Virus record (IMG/VR): IMGVR_UViG_3300031857_000349 | Location: 1-46,471 of that record | Origin: a virus | Reading direction: 5' to 3' (one strand) | Length of the DNA: 46,471 nucleotides | In this document: positions 9,567-20,000 of the stretch, piece by piece | Position numbering within the stretch: the stretch's first letter is position 1 | Layout of the letters: each line of letters begins with the position of its first letter | Position numbers and translations under genes: made by a program | Notes under the pieces: generated by a model | Databases searched by the model: none | Told to the model about the DNA's origin: nothing | The model's input: the letters and a program-made list of their open reading frames with translations, nothing else

Positions 9567-9926
9567 ATGAAGCCACGAAGCGCAAAAGCAAAGGGGCGTA
9601 AATTACAAAATAATGTTCGTGATCTAATACAGGAACACTTTCCGCAACTCCATCCAGATGACGTGGTATCTACGCAAATGGGAGGAGCTGGTGTAGACAT
9701 TCAGTTGTCACCAGCAGCACGGAAAGTGTTCCCGTATTCTATTGAGTGTAAGAACCAAGAAAAATTGAATATATGGGAAGCCCTTAAACAAGCAGAAACG
9801 AATATAAAAGATGGTACACAACCTGTCCTATTTTTCAAACGTAATCATTCCAAGACTTACGTTGCAATCGACGCTGACCATTTTTTTGAACTAATAAACA
9901 AATTACGAAAGGTTGACAATCCATAG
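9567..9926 (+). CDS. PD-(D/E)XK nuclease, Holliday-junction-resolvase-like, 119 aa
   Basis: This is a compact nuclease of the restriction-endonuclease-like fold. The metal-binding core is visible as D44 (GAGVDIQLS) followed by E60-C-K62 (YSIECKNQEKLNIWEALKQA). This spacing is typical of archaeal-type Holliday junction resolvases and related phage recombination nucleases. The basic N-terminus (KPRSAKAKGRKLQ) probably contacts DNA. GAGG at 9557-9560 precedes the ATG. Placement immediately before primase and the SbcCD-like fusion supports a role in recombination, branch processing or DNA repair. The exact substrate (junction, flap or ends) cannot be read from the sequence. Confidence 0.75.
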   Translation: MKPRSAKAKGRKLQNNVRDLIQEHFPQLHPDDVVSTQMGGAGVDIQLSPAARKVFPYSIECKNQEKLNIWEALKQAETNIKDGTQPVLFFKRNHSKTYVAIDADHFFELINKLRKVDNP

Positions 9927-9941
9927 ACAATCCGTTAGATT
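9913..9941 (+). promoter_or_regulatory. Possible sigma-70-like promoter for the primase gene
   Basis: TTGACA (9913-9918, identical to the -35 consensus) is separated by 17 bases from TAGATT (9936-9941, four of six -10 bases). Transcription would start near 9948, which is the A of the primase ATG, giving a leaderless or nearly leaderless message. No ribosome binding site is visible close to that ATG. ACAATC (9927-9932) and GATTGT (9938-9943) form a short hairpin over the same stretch. This is suggestive but a single occurrence. Confidence 0.35.
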
Positions 9942-9947
9942 GTATCT

Positions 9948-10853
9948 ATGACGATTCTATCCTTACTACAAGAAATTTTAGGTCCATATCAACAACAACG
10001 AGACGAATATCTTTTCTCGTGTCCTTTCTGCCATCATCATAAAAAGAAATTATCAATCAATATTGCCACCAACAAATGGAAATGTTGGATTTGTGGAAGC
10101 AAGGGTGGACATATTATTTGGTTAGTAAAAAAACTTCAAGTATCAAAGGATTTATTAAATAAGTTTAAAGAAGTATTGGGAGACGCAGAGCTAAAACAAT
10201 TTAAAGCAACAACCTCTGAAACAGTTCTTAGACTCCCACCAGAGTACAAACCGTTGTGGAAACCAGAAAAGAATTATCAGTATTATCATGCTATCACCTA
10301 TCTCAAGAATAGAGGAATTACAACAGATGACATCTTACGGTATCGTATCGGGTATTGCACTGAAGGTTCGTATGCTCATAGAATCATACTTCCTTCATAT
10401 GATAGAAATAATCACCTCAATTACTTCACCGCCCGACTCTTTTACGACGAAGGAATGAAGTACAAAAACCCACCAGTGTCAAAAAACGTGATCATTTTTG
10501 AAAATATGGTGGATTATAACGAACCAATAATTTTATGCGAGGGAATGTTTGATGCAATTGCGCTCCGCCGTAATGCTATTCCTCTTATGGGGAAGACGTT
10601 ATCAAAGAATCTTGAACGGGCTCTTTTAGAACATAATGTAAAACAAGTAATTGTTTTTCTTGATATAGATGCTCGACAAGATGCAATACAATTAGAACAA
10701 CATTTGAAACAGTATAATATTGAAACCAAATTAGTATTAACCGAAGGAAAAGATGCATCCGAAATGGGCTTTACAAAATCATGGGAATCCATTCAAAATG
10801 CACGAGAAACAAATTTTAAGCAGTTTATTGAACAGAGGTTATCTATTGCATGA
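9948..10853 (+). CDS. DnaG-type DNA primase (CHC2 zinc finger plus Toprim), 301 aa
   Basis: This enzyme makes RNA primers for lagging-strand synthesis at the phage replisome. The N-terminus has a CHC2-like zinc ribbon (C25, C28, C46, C49; CPFC...CWIC). The C-terminal half has a Toprim domain with the acidic motif E198-G-M-F-D (LCEGMFDAIAL) and the metal-binding D239-I-D241 (VIVFLDIDA). At 301 aa it is close to the size of T4 gp61 and lacks a helicase domain. The helicase must lie elsewhere. Its stop overlaps the start of the nuclease-ATPase fusion (ATGA at 10850-10853), so the two are translationally coupled. It is an early-type gene enclosed by late structural genes. Confidence 0.88.
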   Translation: MTILSLLQEILGPYQQQRDEYLFSCPFCHHHKKKLSINIATNKWKCWICGSKGGHIIWLVKKLQVSKDLLNKFKEVLGDAELKQFKATTSETVLRLPPEYKPLWKPEKNYQYYHAITYLKNRGITTDDILRYRIGYCTEGSYAHRIILPSYDRNNHLNYFTARLFYDEGMKYKNPPVSKNVIIFENMVDYNEPIILCEGMFDAIALRRNAIPLMGKTLSKNLERALLEHNVKQVIVFLDIDARQDAIQLEQHLKQYNIETKLVLTEGKDASEMGFTKSWESIQNARETNFKQFIEQRLSIA

Positions 10854-13800
10854 AAATACACGTTCCGTTTGAAAAATTAAAAGCCGTCGCACATCTGGCA
10901 GATATTCATATTCGGTTGTTCCGTCGCCATGAGGAATATGAAGCTGCCTTTGAACGTTTATACGCAGACATTCGGTCTAAAAATTTACAAGACTTTGTAA
11001 TCGTACTTGCGGGTGACATCGTACATGCCAAGACGGATATGTCGCCGGAAATGGTTGAGGTAACGTCAAAGTTTTTGAATGAGATGGCTGATATTGCACC
11101 TACCATTTTGATTGCCGGTAATCACGATTGTAATCTTGCAAATACTAATCGGTTGGATGCACTTACTCCGATTGTTAATAATCTCAATCATCCCAATCTT
11201 CATTATGTCAAGGGAAGTGATGTGGTATATGTTGCCGATACTGCATTTGCTGTGTGTTCCATTTTTGACGAACAAGATCAGTGGCCTTCGGTAGTTGATA
11301 TTGATAGTACGACAAAAATTGCTTTATATCACGGACCTGTCTACGGATCTACAACGGACGCAAATTACACCATTACATCCCGCCACGTCAGTGTAGAAAC
11401 GTTTAATGGATACGATGTGGTGATGTTAGGGGATATTCATAAGCATCAAGTACTTCAACAAGAAAATCCAATTATCGTCTATGCTTCATCGTTAATTCAG
11501 CAGAACCACGGCGAGTCGGTGGATGGGCATGGATGGTGTTTATGGGACATTCCAACTCGTTCGTTTGAGTTCGTCCCGTTACAGAACGACTATGGGTATG
11601 TAACACTTGAAGTACATGATGCACATATTACATACCCCGCTAACATGCCAAAGAACGTCCGTATGCGACTGTTTACGGAAGATTTGGACAACACGGAAGT
11701 CAAGAAGATTATTACCACACTCCGAAATAATCATAATATTATTGAACTATCGGTAAACAAAAATCGGTTTAATAAGAATACTCCTCGTATTGCGAGTGCG
11801 GGTCACGATACGTTTGATTTAACTCAAGTAAATGTACAAAATACGTTGATTACACAGTGGTTGAATCGGAATTATACTACGTTAGATCCCGAGGTATTGA
11901 CGGCAATTGAAAAGATTAATAAAGATCTGAACAATAAAATTATTAATGACGATCAATCACGTAATATTCACTGGCGTCCATTGAAGTTTAAATTCTCCAA
12001 TATGTTTTCGTATGGAGAAGATAATGAAATAAACTTTACGAATATGAAAGGTGTGTATGGGGTCTTTGCTCCAAACGCATCGGGAAAGAGTTCAATTATG
12101 GACGCACTGATGTTCTGTCTGTACGACAAGACGCCTCGTGCCTTCAAGGGTGACCACATCATCAACAATCGGAAAGATAATTTCGTCTGTGAATTGACGT
12201 TTGAAATTAACAACGAAGTGTTTGGTATTAAGCGCGTCGGTACTCGTAAGAAGAATGGGGATGTCAAGGTTGATGCCTCATTCTGGAAGGTACTGGACAA
12301 CGGTGATATTCTCAACCTCAATGGAGAAGATCGTCGTGACACCAATGCGAATATTCGGAGTTATGTGGGAACCTATGAAGACTTTGTGATGACCGCTCTG
12401 AGTAGTCAAAACAGTAATGCGTTGTTTATTGATAAGTCCCATTCAGAGCGGAAAGACCTGCTCATTCAGTTTATGGGATTGAATATCTTTGATAAGTTGT
12501 TTGATGCCGCTCACGATGAAGCAAAGGAAATCACGGGCATCCTCAAACGGTTTAAGAAGAGTGATGTGACTGACCAGATTGCAGAAACGCATAATAAGTT
12601 ACAGAAAGTTGAACAGAGTATTCATAGGTACGAACTGCAAAAGGATAACCACGAAGGGAACCTTGAAGATTTGGAAGAAGAATACCGTACCCATCAATCA
12701 ACCAAGCGTCCCGTACCAGAAGTGTCGGGGAACTTGGACGACCTAGAAGGCGCTCTCAAGAAAACACACCAGCTCCTCAAAAAAGCACAAGAAAATTACG
12801 AGTATACCAAGGTCAATTACGAAAAGGCAGTGGAGGAACATACGCAATTTACCAGCGACTTTGAAGCATACGATATGGAGAAGTTGCAGGAGTCGGTTGC
12901 CAATTACAATAAGTTAAATGACCTATTGGTGAAGGGGAACGCTGCTCTTCGTGTCGTGAATACCAAGATTGAAGAGAAAGTCAAGTTTAAGAATAAGTTG
13001 TCGGGCTACAAGTATAATCCTAACTGTGATGTCTGTGTGGCAAACAATAAGTCCGTCGTGGATGACCTAGCAACAGTCAATACGGAACTAGACGAACTCA
13101 ATACAAAGCGTCTCATTCAAGAGGACTCCATTACCAAGATTATTGAGGAACTGGAACCCTTGAAGTTGGAAAAGGAAACCTATGATGAAGCAATTACTGC
13201 TCAATCACTCATCCAGAAAGTACATCAGACCCAACAACGGTTGACGGTGGAACTGGAATCTGCGGGTATGACCATTGAAAAACATCAGTCCAAGATTACC
13301 AGCATTCAAACAGACATTGACAATTACAAGCTGAACGAAGAAAATATTTTGTATAATCAGCAGGTTGATGTGGAACTCAAAGACATTCAAACGAAGATTA
13401 ATGAAGTGAAACGGCACATTCAGCACGTGGATCGGGAACTTCGGTTGTTGCACGGCGATAGTTCGGTATTGACCGCAAAGAAAAAGGAATTGACGGATAA
13501 ATTGAAGGAAGCCGAAGAATTGGAAACCACGTATGAAGCATACAACCATTACATGCTCGCAGTAGGTCGTGATGGGGTACCGTATGAATTGATGAGTAAG
13601 GCCATTCCAAATATGGAAGCAGAAATTAACGGGATTCTTTCACAAATTGTGGACTTCACGGTGTCGTTGGAAGTGGACGGAAAGAATATCAATGGTAAGT
13701 TAAACTATGATTTTGATAGAATCTGGCCTTTGGAAAATTCTTCTGGCATGGAACGATTTGTGAGTAGTTTGGCAATTCGTGTGGCACTTTTGAACGCCAG

Positions 13801-14011
13801 CAACCTTCCAAAATCCAACATGTTAATTATTGATGAAGGATTTGGGGTATTAGATGCAGAACACATGCATTCCATGCAAACACTGTTTAATTTACTTAAA
13901 ACCCATTTCGACTTTATACTTATAGTAAGTCACTTGGATACTGCCCGGGATATGGTGGATCACCTCATTGAAATCCGCAAGGAGGATGGGTATTCGCAAA
14001 TATCGGTATAA
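10850..14011 (+). CDS. 47-46 fusion: Fused recombination nuclease-ATPase: Mre11/SbcD (gp47) plus Rad50/SbcC (gp46), 1053 aa
   Basis: Residues 1-335 form a calcineurin-like nuclease: D18-I-H20, G-D56, G-N91-H92-D, H161 and GDIHKH (194-199) are all present. Residues 377-1053 form a Rad50 ABC ATPase: Walker A FAPNASGKSS (406-415), a long coiled coil broken at the zinc hook C726-D-V-C729, signature SSGMERF (964-970), Walker B LIIDE (992-996), then GVLD and an IVSHLD switch. In T4, gp47 and gp46 are separate subunits that resect ends for recombination-dependent replication. Here both are intact in one reading frame with no stop, and a linker of about 40 residues joins them. Lys codons shift to mostly AAG in the ATPase part, unlike most neighbouring genes. 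Confidence 0.9.
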   Translation: MKIHVPFEKLKAVAHLADIHIRLFRRHEEYEAAFERLYADIRSKNLQDFVIVLAGDIVHAKTDMSPEMVEVTSKFLNEMADIAPTILIAGNHDCNLANTNRLDALTPIVNNLNHPNLHYVKGSDVVYVADTAFAVCSIFDEQDQWPSVVDIDSTTKIALYHGPVYGSTTDANYTITSRHVSVETFNGYDVVMLGDIHKHQVLQQENPIIVYASSLIQQNHGESVDGHGWCLWDIPTRSFEFVPLQNDYGYVTLEVHDAHITYPANMPKNVRMRLFTEDLDNTEVKKIITTLRNNHNIIELSVNKNRFNKNTPRIASAGHDTFDLTQVNVQNTLITQWLNRNYTTLDPEVLTAIEKINKDLNNKIINDDQSRNIHWRPLKFKFSNMFSYGEDNEINFTNMKGVYGVFAPNASGKSSIMDALMFCLYDKTPRAFKGDHIINNRKDNFVCELTFEINNEVFGIKRVGTRKKNGDVKVDASFWKVLDNGDILNLNGEDRRDTNANIRSYVGTYEDFVMTALSSQNSNALFIDKSHSERKDLLIQFMGLNIFDKLFDAAHDEAKEITGILKRFKKSDVTDQIAETHNKLQKVEQSIHRYELQKDNHEGNLEDLEEEYRTHQSTKRPVPEVSGNLDDLEGALKKTHQLLKKAQENYEYTKVNYEKAVEEHTQFTSDFEAYDMEKLQESVANYNKLNDLLVKGNAALRVVNTKIEEKVKFKNKLSGYKYNPNCDVCVANNKSVVDDLATVNTELDELNTKRLIQEDSITKIIEELEPLKLEKETYDEAITAQSLIQKVHQTQQRLTVELESAGMTIEKHQSKITSIQTDIDNYKLNEENILYNQQVDVELKDIQTKINEVKRHIQHVDRELRLLHGDSSVLTAKKKELTDKLKEAEELETTYEAYNHYMLAVGRDGVPYELMSKAIPNMEAEINGILSQIVDFTVSLEVDGKNINGKLNYDFDRIWPLENSSGMERFVSSLAIRVALLNASNLPKSNMLIIDEGFGVLDAEHMHSMQTLFNLLKTHFDFILIVSHLDTARDMVDHLIEIRKEDGYSQISV

Positions 14012-14023
14012 TAGAGAGAATGG

Positions 14024-17000
14024 ATGGCAAGAACTAGAAAGTCGATACAACCGTTAAATTTATATAAGTACGATGTATTAATTGAGGATCAAGGTCCACG
14101 TTCCGACTACTTTAAGATTAGTCAATTTGATGGCTATTTTTATGGTGGTCGTAACGCATTTTTGTTAGCAGGAGCAGGTATACTGAAACCAAATACTAGT
14201 ATTTTAGTAGAAATATTAAACGTGAATGGTAATACAGTATACAGTGTTCCAGTAACGAACTTTACGGAAGGTAACTCCAGATTAATTCAAACAGAAGTAT
14301 ATTCCGACACACCTATTGGTCCAGGCAAATTAGTGATATTGGGATGTGCAGACACCTACATTGATGGTACGCCAGTTCCAGATATATGGAAAAATAAATA
14401 CAATGTTCGTTGGATAACTGATATAATTATTTCTCCATTGGTTCGTAATAAAACGCCTATACGATTTGAAAAAGAACCGTCAATTGTCGTGGAAGAAAAA
14501 TTTTACAAAGCGCCAGAATCAGCAACATTCACGGAAAAAATATATGTTCCCGTGGATGTGGAATTAACTCCTAAATATTTTAATATTTTTCCTAACGGAT
14601 ACCAAATCCGATTGACTGGACCTGGTAACACACGATATTTCTCCGATTACAGTAACGGTATAATTACTGGATCGGCAATGATTTCTCCATCCAATGAATA
14701 TGCAACTATAGAATTACCAATTACTAAAATTTTAAACTCAACCCGTGCAGAATCAGATGGACGACTTATATACACGGATAAAAACACATTATTATTGGGT
14801 GGATTTTTAAGTAACAGTGGCGCGTATAACACAACACTTTTACCATTCGGCTCAACTACTGTATCCGGTAGTATGCAACTCGTGTATAGTAAATTGGATA
14901 CGGTGTCAACTGGATCCGATATTTCTTTTGCAAAAATACGAATTGTTGATACAAAAACATTGTCCGGTGAAATTAATAAGGTTAGAGTTTCATATAAAGA
15001 AAGTACACGACCTGGAGAATATGTAACGTTGTCTGATGTAGACGTGGGTGTTACGGAATTATTCGCAGTGGACAGCGGAAGTAAAATTGTAAGTACAGGG
15101 CAATTTAAAGATTTACTAATTAATGATTACTGGTACACTGCTACCATGTCATTACAAAAAACAGACGCTATCCCACAACCACCCATATACTTCAACTCAT
15201 CGTCACTAATAACTAGCAATTCAATTATAACGCAGTGTTGTGTAGATTTACTTGATTCAATAAATGCAACACCGTTAATATCGGCAAGTACATATTTAAA
15301 CAATGTTTCATATTTTATTGGGAATAGAACGGAAAATTCGTTGACTTTATTCCCACGTACAGAATATACACTTGCGTTTGATGCGTTTATTACAAAAACT
15401 TCAGCATCATTAGAAGTAGACCAAGCAGATTATTCAATGGAAGTATATCTGGTACAACAAGAAAACTCTACGGGTGTAGTACTAACTGCGGATAAACGTG
15501 GACAATTAATTGGTACCTTAACACCAAAAACTGGATTTTTAAGACAAAATTTTGAAACTGTAGAATTTAACTTTACACCACAAATATTAAGTACCGGTGA
15601 GTTTGGACTCCGATTTGTCGTATACGGTGGATACTGGAATATTGCAAATGTGTCTGTAAAGACTGCACAGGAACCATATTTTAGTCCTGATGAAATTGAT
15701 ATTTTGATTCCAATTGTTAATTACCAAAATACAATTTTACAATTTAGAGCAGAATATCTAGACATCAATAATAATACGGCAGGGACAACTACAATCTCTA
15801 CGCCGTTGTATGTTACGGGATCTGATAAATATGCAGTGAATGGGTTTCCGTACACGGGTAGTGCCATGATTTCGGGATCACTTGGTATTACTGGATCATT
15901 AACAATTACTGGATCCGGTACTTTAATTAATATTGGACCCGCACGATTCACCGGATCAGTTTCAACAACCGATAATCTATTAGTTAATGGAAACGTCGGT
16001 ATCGGCACAGTTACACCGCAAGGTAAATTACACGTAGTTACCGGATCGTTAGTAAACGCACATTATAATAACCAAGGCGCATTCTTGTTTGAAGCGCAAG
16101 AAGCACAGATGCAAGTTATTTCCGATGATAGTGGTAATCACGCATCTAAATTTGTACTATCAACCGTATCTTCATCAACGGTAAATAAGCATTGGATGTT
16201 GGATCAGAAAGGACCTGGTTTAGGAAATAGGTTTGATATTTCATACTTTACGTCATCTAACAGTGGTAATATTTTAGCACCGTCTGGCGTAGAAAAGCTT
16301 ACCATAACTACAAATGGACATGTTGGTATAGGAACTACCACACCTACCGCAACCCTACATGTACAAGGTACAATCTCCTCATCTGGAAATGTAACAGTTG
16401 ACGGTAACCTAACGGTCTCGGGTCTAGTAACTGCTGCATCACAGTCCATAACATATATTAGTTCATCGCAATTAAATGTTGGAACGAACATCATTACCGT
16501 TAACGTTCAAAATCCAACTGTACAATTTGGTGGATTGGCGGTCATTGATTCGGGATCATCACCACAACGTAGTGGATCATTACTATTTGATTCAATAAAT
16601 GATCAATGGATATTTGTACACCAAAATCAAACATCACCGACATCCTCCGTGTTATTGATGGGTCCACAAACCTATAATAATATTGGAAACGAAACGAATT
16701 TAACCAACAACTATTTGTTGAAGTCGGTCAACGCAGAACATGTTGGGGATTCACAAATTTATGATAATGGAACGAATGTTGGCATTGGTACATCAAGTCC
16801 CGTTGGCAAGTTAACTGTAAACGGTTATACAGGAGGAACGGTAGGTAGTGCAATTGCCGCTCACCAAAAAAACGTAGTGATAGGTGGAGCATACAATCAA
16901 CTGTATAATACCAGTGCATCGGTAATGTTTCTCATCGCCGATTACAGTAACGATACTACAGACGATGTATATCCAATATATGTCGAAGATGAAAATAACG

Positions 17001-20000
17001 TTGTAGACTTTTTCTTACATGCTGGAAATGATCAAACGACTGCTACCAAACGAGCATATTTTGGTGGGAAGGTGGGCATAGGTACCACAAGTCCAAGCTA
17101 CTCCCTTGAACTGGGCGGAGCAACTGCAAACATTAGAATTGCTCCTTCAACGTTAACAAACAATGCGTTAATTAGATATGCCAATAATGCGGGTAATGCA
17201 TACGTTGGGTTAGATAATAGTTCTGGTGGATTGGGTGGTGCGTATACATTAAATATGTGGCATGCGGGAGCATACTCTATTGTGTTTGGCACTAATAATA
17301 CGACACGAGCGGTCATTGACTCTAGTGGTAATGTCGGTATTGGAACCACAAGTCCAAGTTACCCGCTGCAAGTACGAAGAGCCGGTGGAGCAGGGTCACT
17401 TGGAATTACGATAGACAATGTGTTCAGTGCTTCGGATAGAACAACAAAATATTTAGCAGTTGCAGATAGTACGTCAGATACTACCGGGCATGTATTTTAT
17501 GTTAGAAATGGAACTGCAACCGATGTAGCAGTTTTATCGCTTCGGTATGACGGTAATGTCGGCATCGGTACTACAAGCCCTGCACAAAAATTACAAGTTA
17601 TTGGAAATGCAATTATTGGGGCAAACTCAAATTCATCAGTGGCGGCACGACTGGATATTACCGCAGGTGGCAATGGATATGATTCGGTTATTGATTTCGG
17701 ATATTATGATACGTTTGATGCAGGTATTTGGAATATTGGAAGAAAGGGAAGTACGGGAGCATTCTTCATTAGTAACTATGGATCTGGTACAGAAGCAAAT
17801 GTAGTGACGATTAATGCGTCTAACAACGTCGGTATTGGTACCACAAGTCCATCATATAAATTGGACGTTTCAGGAACGATTGGGTTATCTGGATTCCCAT
17901 TCGCAGTAAAATCTGGAAATTACAATCAAATATACGAACCCGCCGGGAATACTGCAATTTATTTAGGTAATGCCACCGATCCTACGAACTATTACGATAA
18001 TTCAGTTCATCAATGGCGGAATCGTGGTGGTGGTACAGACTATATGCGTCTTAACAGTGTCGGTAACGTTGGTATCGGAACCACAAACCCACTCCACAGA
18101 TTACAATTATCCACTGCTGCCAGTATTGCAATCCCACCAGCATACTCTCAAGTGCCATCATCGTGGACTCGTGATGCAGGCGGAATTATTCTAGCAGGAT
18201 CGGAAACATCAGATGGCAGTAGTGGATGGAGATACGGTTCACGTATCATGACCAAAGATTATGGAGACGGTCTAGGGGTATCATGGGACGTATTGTATAA
18301 TGGAACATGGACGAATGATGCACTCTTTGTTGGAGGACGTTCTGGTAAACTTGGATATGTTGGAATTGGTTCTACTAATCCTCTTACACCATTATATGTG
18401 GTTGGAAATATACAAACAACGACGGGAGTAATTGCGTCAACGTTCTGGACAAATACGGATATTAGAAAATTAAATGCGTCTACCGCGATGAATTTTAGAG
18501 ATTCTGCGGGTAATATTGAAATGATTATTGATGGATCTGGTAGAGTTGGTATCGGTACAACAAGTCCATCATATAAATTAGATGTAAATGGAGGAGTGCG
18601 ACTTGCAGATGGTGGAAGTAGACCAACGGTGATAGAAACCGGAGGAATGATATATTCTCAAGGTAATACCGGTGGTTGGGCATTTGGACATCATATAAAG
18701 GGTTCTTCCGGAACTGACCGTGGTGGGTTTGGGTTTTACGGTGGAGTAAATGCGTTAACTTATTACTACATCGGACAAGATTATTTATCTCCAACGATGG
18801 TCATTCAAAGTGGAAGTTCTGGTAATGTCGGTATTGGAACAATAAGTCCTTCAACAAAACTTCACGTATATACTGGAACGACTTCAAATATTGCAATACT
18901 AGAAGGTTCTGCTGGACAATATTTGCAAGGTGGTACTGATGGCGGTGGATTTTATTTAGAGCAAGTTGGAACTACTTCGGGAAATAGAATTCTGCGTATT
19001 CAAAATTCAAATGGGTCGGGAACGTATACTCAACTATTTTTACACGGAGCCAATCAAACAATATACACTAGTGCGAATGTTAATTTCGGCATAGGTACCT
19101 CAAGTCCATCATATAAATTAGATATTGCTGGAGCAGGAAGCGGCAACGTTGCCGTACGACTTACACCGGATACTGGTATAATTAGATTATACGGATATGA
19201 TTTGCTCGGGTATAGTAATGGTACTTTGTGGACTATTAGTAATACTACGTACAACGAATTTGTATTAGGAACGAGTTGGGATTGGGATAGATCAATGAGT
19301 TTCAAATACACACCAGGCACAACAGGAGCAGCTACCGGTGAACTCATCATAGGCCAACAAAGTAAAAATGATGCCAATTGGACACATGGTATAATTAATT
19401 TACAAACAAACGGGACCACCCGAATGTACATCAATTCATCGGGAAAGGTCGGTATAGCAACAACCAGTCCACAGTCAACACTTCATGTAGCAGGAACAGT
19501 TGGATATGGCACTATCCGTATAACACCAACGAGTGCAAACGGTGAATCAGCAATGGCGTTTTTCACAGATGTCGCGGGAACGGATACGAATGACGCGTGG
19601 GTAGTTGGACATGCAGGATGGGGTCACACTGGTGATTTTGTAATTGGTAATGAAAATAATGGAGCAGGTGGTGATGTTAGACTACTGATAGAAAAAAGTG
19701 GTAATGTTGGAATTGGAACAACCAGCCCAGGAGAAAAACTGGAAGTAAATGGTAATATTAAAACCCAAGGTTATGTCATTTTTAAAGATACTAACAATTC
19801 CAATACATATGGATTGCGTGGATTGTCGGGAGTTATTACACTAGATGGTGGCGCACAATATCCAACTGCCTGGAATTTTCAGTACGGAAACTCTAGTAAT
19901 TCGGGAATGTATATTAGTTCTTCTGGATATGTTGGCATCGGAACTACAAGTCCTGGAGTAAAACTAGACGTTAGTGGTGTTATACGATCCCCATCATTAA

